Part shown: one piece after another, positions 35,809 to 46,770 of the stretch | How positions within the stretch are numbered: position 1 is the first letter of the stretch | How the letters are laid out: the number at the start of each line of letters is the position of its first letter | Source of the DNA: Trichoplusia ni | Lineage: Eukaryota; Arthropoda; Insecta; Lepidoptera; Noctuidae | DNA length: 64,000 nt | Direction: 5' to 3' | NCBI RefSeq assembly: GCF_003590095.1 | Contig: NC_039491.1 | Coordinates: 7,750,001 to 7,814,000, forward strand | Position numbers and translations under genes: made by a program | Notes under the pieces: generated by a model | Seen by the model: only the letters and a program-made list of their open reading frames with translations | Database searches by the model: none | What the model was told of the DNA's origin: nothing

Positions 35809-36233
35809 ATGTTTTGGATTCTTAACCCTCAAAAGTTCTTATATTTGCCTCCATAAAAAAACTATATAAGAGAGAACTGATATTTCTGATTTCGTATTAT
35901 GCATCATTTGAAGCCCACCATATTATTATAATTTAGTATTCGGGCTTATTTCAAACATTCCAAAAGAGCTTCGAAAACCACACGGCTCACTTAGATTATC
36001 TTACGCATCGTAATAGTGTGTTAAACAGTGTAATTTAATAATTTTGTGCTTGGTAACTAACAAGTAAAATTTTGGTAAATGCCGCTCTACGCGCGTCCCT
36101 GAATATTATTTGTTTATAATATTTGATAGCTGGTGGCTTAAAGGAATTAAGTAGCAGATAGCTATGACTAAAAACCGGACTGATAGCAGATATAAAGATA
36201 TTTTTTAAGACAAATCGATTCGATATTTAATCC

Positions 36234-36365
36234 TTGTGTCGCGGGGGTTTTACAAACGTTCAAATCACAAGCATGATCCAGACTTGACGATCATTTGTGG
36301 ACCACGTCAAAATGTTTGTCCTTCGAGGGGTTTGAATCTGCGATCTATACCTCTTGGCTGCATGT
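36234..36365 (-). mobile_element. SINE family 1 copy
   Basis: This diverged copy of the element at 16385-16530 retains the CTTGTGTCGCGGGGG end and the GTTCAAATCACAAGCATG body (as read on the plus strand). The tRNA-like head is degraded. Confidence 0.55.
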
Positions 36366-36550
36366 GCAATATTTAATTGACTAATTGTAATTTAGAGTTC
36401 GTTTAAATAACCATTTTTCAGAATTTGGGACAGATAGTTCATGATCGTGACAAATATAGAATATGTTATATGGCGTGTTGATGTGAATGATAAAGGCCAA
36501 TTTTATTACTGCGTCGATGCACTGCTATAAATAACATACTCTGATAGCGA

Positions 36551-36590
36551 TACATCAATGTATGTAACAGGGGTTACATACATTGATGTA
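36551..36590. repeat. Perfect 18-bp inverted repeat (40-base hairpin)
   Basis: TACATCAATGTATGTAAC at 36551-36568 is followed by a 4-base AGGG loop and its exact complement at 36573-36590. A run of six G follows directly. It is the longest perfect stem I saw in the window. Confidence 0.85.
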
Positions 36591-37639
36591 GGGGGGTCTA
36601 TGTGATCGGACAAATGTCCTGCCAGAAGAATTTCGAAATTTATTTTTATTTCGGTTTTATGGCTCGAGTTTCGTTTGTTTTAGTTTTGTTTTGGTGTTTA
36701 GCCTCCTATCCGCGGGCTTATCGTGTATGGCTTAGGAACGTCAGTTGTAGGATAAAGGTTGTCGAATATGACAGCTGGGCACTCTGTGCAGCCTGGCCGC
36801 GCGCTGCGGCACCGAACGCATGATCGCTCCACGCTTTTCCGTTTATTCTGATGAAAAAGTGTTTTTAAAACGAAATGTATGAATATGCAAATGGACTCGT
36901 TTCAGCACTGTGCGGTGTGATGTTCAAACAATAAAATTTAATTCCGTGAAAATACCTGGAAAAACATTTTGTTCCGTATGTACTCGAGGCAGAGATAAGA
37001 TGAAAATAAAAAGATTTTTGGTTATTTTTTTAATATGAGCAGGTAAGTTTTAAAAAGTTACGAATTCTATAATTTGTTATAACACGAAGAATGATAGTAG
37101 AATAAAACCATTCCAAAAATATATCGATATCCAATAATGCATCTACTTCTAATTCCTTATTCAAATAAAGGTATTTTAACCAAACATACGAGCACAAAGT
37201 GCTGACGGTCTACCCAAAAATCAGTGACTTACATTAACAGTGATACCATCCTTATTCCCGTACAACAAAGTTGATTTTTGTAAATCAACTGTTCATAGTT
37301 TGTCCCTACTGCCCTGGTATAGATATTAACCCTTCTCCTTACCCGACTTATCGGGAGTCTCACGACGTTAATTTGAATTTATTAAATCATTCGAGTCAGG
37401 TGAATTTTAAGCAACCTTCCGCTTTAACAATGTAATTTTAAATTGAAGACTTGCGATGCCTTTTTTCTTCCTTCGCTAACTAGATTTATTTCCTTATCCA
37501 TCGATAAAGAAACAAAGGGAACAAATTCCATTAAAATGTATGAACATATTTGTGATCGAATTGGGTTGTTATGCGGTATGATAAAGTTTTTTGGTTTAAA
37601 TAATTAACATATAGGTAATCTTACTAATATTATAATCTT

Positions 37640-37745
37640 AATTCCTACTTATATTATAGCGCGAAAGTTTGTTTATATGGATGTTTTTTAAGCGACTTCA
37701 AAAAAGGAGGTTCTCAGTTCGATTGTTTGTCTGTATGTTTGTTGT
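37640..37745 (+). repeat. Fragment of a dispersed lepidopteran repeat
   Basis: GCGCGAAAGTTTGTTTATAT and TTAAGCGACTTCAAAAAAGG resemble high-copy moth repeat segments known to me from memory. The boundaries and class are uncertain. Confidence 0.35.
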
Positions 37746-38514
37746 TGATAGAGTACAAATATGATGATGATGAATGTTTTCCGCAATTAATATAGGTACA
37801 CTAAGCCTATTGTAAGCAGGCAAGTGATATTTTACCGATAAGTCACGTGACTTGGTCCTGTCACGTCTATAAATTGAAGAGTTTAATAAAGACGCTAACA
37901 ATTTTGGAAATAACTTTCGGCTAGAGGGCCGAGAGTTTTCGTTCTGTCTGCTATTTATATCAGTTCGTTTTTGGGAATCCTTAATCAAAAGGTTAAACGG
38001 ACCCTGGTATTAAGGTCGTATGTCCAGAAGTCATCAGGTTGTGTCTCATGCACCGTGATAGCTGGGCATAGGACATTTTCACAGATGTCCTGTTTCTGAT
38101 AAGTTTAAGCAACGGTTTTCGTCTTATTTTTTAACAATTTATTTCAAACGCAACCAATGCATTTTTTCCCACCTTTCCTGTTCTTTTTCCTGTTTGTACG
38201 GAAACCTCTGTATCGAGAGTTCGACTCGCACTTGACCGTTATTTTATTACGTGCATACGAATTCGCGAGGGACACTAGTGTTTAAATAAGTAGGAAATAT
38301 ACAATGAGCTCGTTTAAATACTACATTGTTTGTTTAAGGAATTTACGCAATTAGAATGTTTAAATAGTTACGTTTGCTCTCAACAACATTCACCATAGCA
38401 GTTCTCATGTTGTTTATAAAAAGTTTATTAATGCGAACTTCTATTCGCAGTTTAAGTTTGAATAAATTTAAATTAGGAACCATACCATATTTCAATCGAC
38501 CCTTATATTAAACT

Positions 38515-38740
38515 CTAGCTTTTCGCCCGCGTCGAGGTCGGTTGTATCGCGTTTCCAAGAGAACTATTCCAAAGTCCGTAATAAAACTATCCTATGTTCT
38601 TTCTCAATGTCAACTCTATCTCTGTACCAAATTTCATTAAAATCAGTTCAGAGGTTTACACGTGAAAGCGTGAAAGCGTAACAGACAGACAGACAGACAG
38701 AAAGACAGAGTTACTTTCGCTTTATAATATTAAGTAGGGA
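38515..38740 (-). mobile_element. Helitron-like non-autonomous element, second family
   Basis: On the minus strand it begins TCCCTACTTAATATTATAAAG at 38740 (after an A), passes through a CTGT microsatellite (38688-38712 as CAGA on the plus strand) and ends CGGGCGAAAAGCTAG at 38515. The TC start and CTAG end fit Helitron termini. The 3' flanking base is A rather than the expected T, so the last bases may have changed. Confidence 0.55.
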
Positions 38741-39856
38741 TAATGGAACCACGTTTTTAACATATTTTTTATTAATTGGGAATTTTTATTTTTTTCCATA
38801 TTAATCCAACCTTCCACGATCTGCATAAAAAATATAATCGAATTTCAGTTGAAGGATATTTTTATTAAAACTACTCTTTAACAGGTTACTACTTTGTTTA
38901 ACTACTCTGTACTCCATTAAATAATAAAAGCAATCATTAAAGGAAATGTATTGAATAGATGCCCAGCATATTTTACAAGAAAATTCAGAGATCTTTTACA
39001 AGTAATATAAAATGGAGAGTCCGTGGAAAATCTGAAACAAGAAATAATAAATGCACGAGTAGATTGGGTACAATGGCGGTTTTAAGAAGGCAATGCCGGC
39101 GAGGTTAGGTTTATTGTTGCCGAACACAAATACCTGTGTATTGTGATTCCTCTGAACCCTTCCCTGCATCCGAAACAATAAGGACTCTATTGAATAAGAT
39201 ATTTAGTTCGAAATAATTTCTGTGAAGTACAAGGAAATGACAACGTTTATTATGGTATTTGACAACTTATAGAATATTGCGAGAGATCTGATCTATTTTT
39301 CGATCGTATGCTAAACGCGACTAATTTTTTTAAAACAAAGAAGAAGCAATTTTGTTCCACATATAGATAATTTAAATATTACCCAAGTCTTTTGACACCA
39401 TCTGAATAATCAAAATGGAAAAAGATAAACTGCATTAAAGAAGGGACTGTGGCGTAAAGGCAAAATTTACATAGAAGTGTTGTTTTGTGATCAATTGATG
39501 TTTATGGCTGAAGAGGAAAAATAAGTATCCGGTATTATACATAAAATCACCTGAAGGACATTGAAAAAACAAATATCTTCGGTATCACCGTTCTTGCTAG
39601 CAAAGGACAAACACACGTGATTAAGTGGTTGGTCGTCGTTAAAAGACAAAACTAAGTAAATCCTGCTTTCCATCATTCAGATAAATCTTTCCCAGGCGCT
39701 GATTCTGAACATAATATTTTCATACCTAAGTCTATGCTTACGAGTTATTTCTTTCTTGATCAGCTTGGAGACTGACCTCTTGGCTAATGGGCCAGAATTG
39801 TTTATGAAAAGGAATAAGATAAGAGCTGAGGGACTACTGCCAACTTCTAAACTAAC

Positions 39857-39931
39857 ATTATTGCGGTTGTAGAAAAGAGACGCCTATATACGTCATGTTA
39901 ATTGCTGTCTCTTTCCCACAACCGCAATAAT
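39857..39931. repeat. Short fold-back element, copy 1
   Basis: The 25-base arms 39857-39881 and 39907-39931 are complementary with two mismatches. They contain ATTGCGGTTGT and AAAGAGAC. A related fold-back occurs at 54516-54576, which makes this a dispersed family of roughly 60-75 bp. Confidence 0.7.
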
Positions 39932-42215
39932 ATTGCTCTAAGACGTGATGGTAGGCCCCTTGAACTATAAGCATATACTATAGAAGTAATGTCGCAAGTT
40001 ATGTTTTGATGAAACGCCTTGTTTATTCAGTGCCTCGGTTGCTTCGCTGGGATTATTTTTTATTGCTTACTCACCTACTGCTTTTTATTATAAGTATTAA
40101 AAACCGTGCGAAGTCACGGTTTGTTCTTGTAAAAGTAATTATCATAATCTAGTATTGAAGAAATTTTCTGAATAAAGCAATTACACTCATTTAGTAAAGG
40201 TTTATGGATGGGTTATTTTTGACAGATATTTGTGACTGAGTGCATGGGTACCTACTTGTGCGCGTTTTTTGGAGTGACTTATTTTTAATTACCACCACAC
40301 TTTCATATCTATCATTCTTATCACGCAATGACAATTCTTTAGAACTTCTTTTAAATTAAAAAAAAACGATATTTTCAGTACTATAAGTACCAGTAGTTGT
40401 ACGTAAAAAACAATGCAATTAAGATCTAGAAAGCAGATAGGAGGAATATATATCTATTGAAGTTTTTATACCTCACAGTGTAACCGACAATTTGTTTAAC
40501 GCAGCCCTTACGTCCGTCCTCCTTTATTTATTTACTTTACCTTTATTTCATTGCGTACATTTCCTGAAGTGCTCCCTCTGTGAAGGAAATTCCGTGCAGC
40601 CATTGCTTTACACCTGAAAGCAGCGAGGGAAAGTCAATTAGAGCCGAGTAAATCGATAAAAATAATCTTGTTTGTAAAATTCTAACATTCACAAGAATTT
40701 TTCAACTCAACTTGTTTATAGGTAACCTTGAATGAATGTTGGCTCTAATTAATTGACTTTTATAACTACAAATTTAAAGCAATTATCCCAGATTTGATTG
40801 CTTACTGCATTGTTACGGAATTCAATTACTTTTTTTTACTTATATCACAGTAGCAGTCCGGATTTTGGCATCACGCCCAATATATGACAATAGACTAATC
40901 CCCTTAATACCTCCATTGTTGGATTGCGGCGCACAACAAAACAATACTACCTACCCTTCGGGAATACAGGTGTAACGTTATTACCTATATGACTCAATAT
41001 TAAATTTATTACACAGTAATCCGTACATAAAGGTTTTATGCAAAAATTGTTTTACATGGGAAAAAAATATTACTGGTTTTATTAGCTTTATATATCGTGC
41101 TGCCTGCTTATGACGATAATAACTTTTGAGGATCAGACTTGGTGTTTTATACCTTTTGATATTGTACAAGTTTCTTTATTTCAATACCTGTACTATGAGG
41201 TCTTATATCCGGAAATATTTTGTCGAGTAAGCGAGACGCTGCAATGTTCAGAGTAGATCTCTATCTCGCTTCCACCATAGCCACACTTCTGCTGAAAAAG
41301 TTCATGGTACGGGTGTATTGAATTAAATATTACGCAGACAGAGACAAATGTACTCCTTGTTTTAACAATAAAAAGAAAATCTGACAATGTTTTACATGGA
41401 ACGTTATAAGCTCATCAATTTGCTTAATTATTGAGTCGTGTAGGCAATCATACGAAGTCGTTAATGTTAAACAAATATTAAATTCGAAATATTCGGATGT
41501 GCTGTACTATGGTAATTATAATAATAACATCGTAATAACCAGATAGATTAAAAGGATGGGAAAAATGGGGTATTATCTGATAGATACCTATATTTACACG
41601 TGTTTGTATAGGAGTGATTTTATTTATAATTTACACCATTTGTATTATAAGTATTCCTTTTATGGTAATCGTTGTAAACAAAATGTGGTTTGACGTTCAA
41701 AAAGTTTTGTGTTTTACGCTTTGAACTTGCTTGTAAACGTTCTTTTTCCTAATTTACAGAAAGTTAAACAAAAAAATATTATGGAAACTAGCTGAACGCC
41801 ACATAATAGATTGTTTTTCTATTATAAACGTCGAAAACACGGGGTTAAAGTCAACTTCGTTATAGATGAATTTGCATGGCTTCGGAGTAAACAAGAGCGA
41901 GTCTGTTAGCTTTTTATTTTCTTCCGTAATTGAATCCTACGACACCGCAGGGCCTTGCTTGCGTTCTTATATAGGTATAATAGGGTACTGTATGGCGTTG
42001 TACTGTGTACATAGAGCGTTAAACTGTGTTAGTTTTGAGCGGTTAGTTAGCGGACTTATTCTATTGTGGACAGTTTTGAATATAGGAATTTTTGATTCAT
42101 ACGTACGTTAAACGTAAAAGACTTTTTGTTGTAATTCTGGATCTCGTGAATTCGTATAATATATTGTGTTGAGTATACTTCACGACAAGCATTTGTGTGA
42201 TCCACGAATGCTAGT

Positions 42216-42292
42216 TCTGAGTCTGAGTGTCTTTGTACATGTGATTTGTATGTTTGTGAAACCCCCGCGACACAAGGATTATATTGCTTTCT
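42216..42292 (+). repeat. SINE family 1 tail
   Basis: This is the distal part of family 1 in plus orientation (ATGTTTGTGAAACCCCCGCG then ACACAAGGATTATATTGC). It is 5'-truncated and lies just beyond the 3' end of the Dong-like element. Confidence 0.6.
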
Positions 42293-42342
42293 GCGGGAGT
42301 CGTTCTTTCTTTTTTAAAGATAGTATTATGACTTAATAAATA

Positions 42343-42356
42343 AATATATTATTATT
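42343..42356. repeat. Possible target duplication of the Dong-like element, left copy
   Basis: AATATATTATTATT at the element's 3' end resembles AATATATTTATTATT at 44316-44330, differing by one T. Both are TAA/ATT-rich, the known target preference of Dong. Confidence 0.5.
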
Positions 42357-44315
42357 TCCTTTATTTCATTAAAATACATATAAATTACATTTTTAAATAT
42401 ATATAAAAACAACATACATTTAAAAATATAAAAAATAGTGTCCAACCGGCAACGGGAACAGGGCCCAAGCTGCCGGTGGTCAGGGCTCCAGAGAGAGGAA
42501 CCTCCTCACGATGCGCGCCGTGTCCAGAAGTACCGCTTTCTGAATCAAACCCTTGACCCAGACGCCCAACGAGAGCCTCCGAAGATGTTGATCGAGGCTC
42601 TTGGCTATTAAGCCATTGGCACTTACGACTATCGGGACAATGATTGCCGAGTCCACCTCCCACAAGTCGACAACCTCGTGATCTAAATCCAAATATTTCA
42701 ATTGTTTTTCTTTTTCTGCTTTCACGAGGTTCTCGTCATGGGGGATAGTGATATCAATAATCATTGTCCGACGCTCTGATCGATCGATCACCACTATATC
42801 AGGCTTATTGGCAACAATAGTCCTGTCAGTGATGATAGATCGATCCCAGTACAGTGTGATATGACCACTTTCGAGAACTGGGTCGGGCACATACTTATAG
42901 TACGGCACCTCAGATTCCACAAGTTTGTATTTCAGAGCAAGCTGCTGATGGATAATCCTGGCCACTTGGTTATGTCTGTGCAAGTATTCACCGTTAGCAA
43001 GACGAGAACATCCCGAAACTATATGTCTCAAGGATTCACCGGGACAGTGACATGCCCGACAGATGTCAACTGTACCATCCTTAATTATATATTTTCGGTA
43101 GTTATTCGTCATGATAACTTCATCCATAATTGCACATACAAACCCTTCGGTGTCTCCAAAGAGATCTCCGAAGCGTAGCCAGGCCACGGACGCTAAGAAA
43201 TCTACATCGGCCCCGTGAAGGGTCCGATAATAGCGTCCGTGTAGCTCCTTGCTTTGCCATACATCTTTGCGGTCTTTGACGCTTAGTACGACAGGTTTGT
43301 GCCAGTTCTCTTTACCTAGAGAGAGCGGAGTGAAGCCCTTATCCACTGCCACCACATCTCGGTGCATCCCCACGTCCACTCGGAGGAAATACTCCCTGAG
43401 GTTACATACCTCGCGATTATGGAGGGTCTTGGCATTTAGGAAGCCACGACCCCCACACTTTCGCGGGATATATAATCTCATTACCGATGATCGCGGGTGG
43501 TGCATTCGATTTGCGGTGAGCAGTGTGCGGACTCTTCTATCCAAGGCGTCCAGTTCGGTCTGTGTCCACTTGAGTATGCCAAAGGAGTACATTATCACTG
43601 GCATGACCCAACCATTAAAGGCACGCACCTTGTTACCGCCCGATAAGGAACTTTTTAGTACCTTATTCAGGCGGCCAAAGAAACGTGTCTGTAACGATTG
43701 TTTCATGTCAGCGACATTAATGCCTAACGCCTCTGACATACCCAAGTATTTGTAGGTTTCCGTTGAGGAGAGGGACCTAAGGTTTATAGAATCCGAGAGC
43801 TGTATGCCCTGGGATTCTACAATCCCACCTCGTTTTACATGCATGACTGCACATTTGTCAACACCAAATTCCATTCTGATGGAATTACTGAAGCTTTCAG
43901 TAATCTTCAGTAACTTCATCAGTTGCAACTTGTTGGAAGCAAACAATTTCAGGTCATCCATGTACAACAAGTGGGAGATTACCTGGCTTCCTCTCCGCAA
44001 CGAGTAGCCCAGCCTTGAATTCTCAAGCAGAGTGCTAAGAGGATTCAAGGCTAAACAGAACCACAGGGGACTCAAACTGTCACCTTGAAATATTCCCCGC
44101 TCAATCCTAATAAGTTGACCGCTCTTTTGGATATCCCGACATCCTGGATAGTGAAGCACCGTAGTCCATTGCCCCATACATGACTTCAAAAAAGTGCGTA
44201 GAGTTGTATTGATTTTATACAACTCTAGCACCCTCATGAGCCATGCATGTGGCACCGAATCATAGGCCTTCTTATAATCTATCCAACATGTCGACACACC
44301 CTTTTTGGAGCGGCG
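42357..44315 (-). mobile_element. 5'-truncated Dong/R4-like non-LTR retrotransposon
   Basis: The minus-strand element of about 1.96 kb enters its reverse transcriptase domain directly at the truncation point (44315) and runs to a 3' end with an AATAAA signal (complement at 42361-42366). The downstream endonuclease is of the restriction-like PD-(D/E) type. Together with the TAA-rich flanks this indicates the Dong/R4 clade; Dong of silkworm is known to insert in TAA repeats. The N-terminal part of the ORF is missing, so the copy cannot move by itself. Confidence 0.85.
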
Positions 44316-44369
44316 AATATATTTATTATTACTATAGTTATTACCAACGAACTGAATAGACGAAAACAA
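42480..44369 (-). CDS. Dong/R4-like reverse transcriptase-endonuclease, N-terminally truncated
   Basis: The open frame is 629 codons, of which residues 19-629 belong to the element. Residues 1-18, including the methionine, are read from flanking TAA-rich DNA. RT motifs are CWIDYKKAYDSVPH (28-41), GIFQGDSLSPLWFCLALNP (92-110) and YMDD at 136-139. A zinc knuckle CRACHCPGESLRHIVSGC lies at 437-454. The restriction-like endonuclease follows, with PD at 523-524 (KPDIVVIDR) and D539 (TMIIDITIP), then a basic/acidic helix. This enzyme would nick the target and prime reverse transcription there. RT blocks N-terminal to the CWIDYKKAYD motif and any N-terminal DNA-binding region are missing. The frame has no stop or frameshift, which points to a fairly recent insertion. 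Antisense frames over it are shadows. Confidence 0.88.
   Translation of the reverse strand: MFSSIQFVGNNYSNNKYIRRSKKGVSTCWIDYKKAYDSVPHAWLMRVLELYKINTTLRTFLKSCMGQWTTVLHYPGCRDIQKSGQLIRIERGIFQGDSLSPLWFCLALNPLSTLLENSRLGYSLRRGSQVISHLLYMDDLKLFASNKLQLMKLLKITESFSNSIRMEFGVDKCAVMHVKRGGIVESQGIQLSDSINLRSLSSTETYKYLGMSEALGINVADMKQSLQTRFFGRLNKVLKSSLSGGNKVRAFNGWVMPVIMYSFGILKWTQTELDALDRRVRTLLTANRMHHPRSSVMRLYIPRKCGGRGFLNAKTLHNREVCNLREYFLRVDVGMHRDVVAVDKGFTPLSLGKENWHKPVVLSVKDRKDVWQSKELHGRYYRTLHGADVDFLASVAWLRFGDLFGDTEGFVCAIMDEVIMTNNYRKYIIKDGTVDICRACHCPGESLRHIVSGCSRLANGEYLHRHNQVARIIHQQLALKYKLVESEVPYYKYVPDPVLESGHITLYWDRSIITDRTIVANKPDIVVIDRSERRTMIIDITIPHDENLVKAEKEKQLKYLDLDHEVVDLWEVDSAIIVPIVVSANGLIAKSLDQHLRRLSLGVWVKGLIQKAVLLDTARIVRRFLSLEP
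44316..44330. repeat. Possible target duplication of the Dong-like element, right copy
   Basis: AATATATTTATTATT adjoins the truncated 5' end. See 42343-42356 for the near-identical partner. Confidence 0.5.
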
Positions 44370-46164
44370 ATAGTAAAATGAGTAAAGTATAATAAAACTG
44401 AGATAAAGAAGTCACGTCCAACTACTCGTATATTCTTAATAGTGGTTATAAACAAAAGATTATATTTGTGTAATCAAGGAGCACACGTTTTTTATTTACG
44501 AAGTTTATAATTAGGGTTTTTACTAGTAAATTTAATTACTACATCATTATGGCCTTTCATGTTAATGTCGATAGCAGTGAGTTTTATTATATTGCCCTTG
44601 TATTTTTGGGATTAATATTTAAATTGTCAACATGGGAAAACGGTATTGGATTTTACCGTCATTATAATTATTGCGTCATTTTCAACAGGATAAGTAAGTA
44701 CTTTGAGTGTGGTAATATTCTTTCACCTATGGTGATATTTTTTAGTCTCATCTTTTGCACATGAAAATACAAGCAGAAAAAAACTATACATGGGTACAAC
44801 TGAAATGTTTGTGCTCGAAGCACCTTATTACTAGGTAGGAGAGTTGATTATCGTTTGGCACTAAATTACCTCATATTCCGGAATTAAATCAGACCAAGTA
44901 GTATAAGTATAAACATTCGTTTGTAAGGCTTTGTGGTACCTGAAACAATACGGATGGTTAGTTTAGAGCCGCTTCACCAGCCAGAAACGTAATAGTTTTG
45001 ACCTCTCCAAACTCCTGGAAAACGTACCGAGTTTCTAATTGACCAGAACTCTAACTCGATGTTGGTCAAACATTATTCAAAGTACCTCTTACAAGTGAAC
45101 GAACTGTACGTTGTAGTTCATTCACTCGCAAAGTTCGAGAGTTCGAATGAATGATTGATCGGTCTTTACAGTCATGTGGAATGATATTATTATGAAGTTG
45201 AATAAGTTTTAATTTAAATTCCTTATCCGTACATTGCTCTATTAAATAATTGAAATGTATTACGAATTTACAAACTATTATGTATGATTGATTACTAGGA
45301 TCAATGACGTAGGAAAATAGCTTTTGAAATGTAAAACTTAACATTTATGCGAGATTTCTATCAGTTATGGTATTGTTTTAGTTTTATAGTACAAGTTTAG
45401 GCGTAAAATCCTACGTGAATGTCACTAACAAAAATTTTATCTGCAATATTTATCGTACATTCGTTAAAACCGTTGGAAGAATTTGATGTACAGTAGTTAA
45501 GTCGCATAGGACACACTAATAAAGGTTTTGTAAACTTACCTACCTATGTTATTGTTGAAGCATGTGTGAGTTGTTTGTATGTTACTACATACAAATTGAA
45601 AAATAAATTGAAAGAAAAAAATATATTGGACCTAATTAACAATAATTGCAGCATTTATAAAATATTTTTAATAAAAAGATCTTTATTTTTTTACTGCAAC
45701 TAAAAATATCGTAGAATGAATCATTTGTAAGGAACGAACAAAAGGTGAATACTAACATTAGTTGCAGTTCTGAAGACGGAAGTCTCGTTAGACTTACACT
45801 AGCTTTTATTACTGGTATTCTTCAAAAGCGGAAAAGAAAAGAGGACGAGGTTTTACTTGTATTTAATACGGTATTTCCTAGACTATTTTTTAGTACATGG
45901 ATACCTGGAAAACTGAGCTAACTATGATGTACGAATATTGTTAAAAAAGGTAAAGTATTTTTAAGGTTTTAAACGGACCCAAACGACACAGGCTCAGATT
46001 CAGAAAAAGATAAATTTGAAAGCTTAGAGGAACGGTATTTGTATTCGGAAAATACAAACGTAGGCTTTTGATAAAAGGTTCGCCTTTTATTCTCAAACCA
46101 AATTTCGAAATTCTCAAAACTGGTTAAGTCCTTTCGTACAGGCTATTGATAACACATACGAAAT

Positions 46165-46770
46165 TAAAACCAACGGCCAAGTGCGAGTTGGATTCACGCA
46201 TGAAGGGTTCATTATGTAACCGGTATGTACCCTATTTTTTGATAGTATTTTGATAGCAACTATCGTGAAAAAGATTAATTATTAAATGATGCAACGGTTT
46301 ACTCACTTAGTATAGTATCTAGTTTCAGAAATCCAGAGCTGACGCGGCGGCCGGCGTCGCGATTTGAAAGTCCGTATAAAGTCTATTAAGGAATCCGGTT
46401 TCGTCCAAAACTAGTCGGACAATACGCGTGTATCCCGATAAATCCCGTTAAACCAAATTGAATAATGGTTTTACCCGTTTTGGAGCTAAGGTGCCACAGA
46501 CGACGTACACACATAGCGGTCAAACGAATAACACCCATTTTTTGAGTCAGTAGTTAAAAACGTATCTGTTCTTGTCGTTCTATACTTTTTGTTCAAAATA
46601 TCGTGGTTGTTCATTATATCGGCGGATGTATTGCATACAGAAATCATCTGTGAAAGTATTAATTTACCTTTCATAAGATACAGCCCGGAAACTGACAGAC
46701 GGCTAGCGGAACCTAGTAACCGTGCCCCGTTTTACGCGTAGAACCCAACGGATCCCAAAAAGATACACGT
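46165..46770 (+). repeat. Mosaic of dispersed repeat fragments
   Basis: GGCCAAGTGCGAGTTGGATT at about 46175 is the inverted form of the AACTCGCACTTGACC end at 63540-63560. GGTGCCACAGACGACGTACA and CACACATAGCGGTCAAACGA near 46490-46525 match another moth repeat. CTGACAGACGGCTAGCGGAA with CCGTTTTACGCGTAGAACCC near 46690-46745 is a third piece. I could not separate whole elements. Confidence 0.45.

Larger units (their letters stand above)
34604..42342. other. Gene-poor interval with repeats
   Basis: No recognisable host gene was found. The interval contains Helitron, SINE and other repeat copies listed separately, a perfect palindrome and a fold-back element. The rest is AT-rich sequence without conserved coding signal. 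A 54-codon frame at 36659-36823 is treated under findings. Confidence 0.6.

Noticed and set aside
42385..44007. Plus- and minus-strand frames overlapping the Dong-like ORF (for example 43249-43755)
   Set aside because: Shadows of the reverse transcriptase-endonuclease frame. The antisense translations have no motif.
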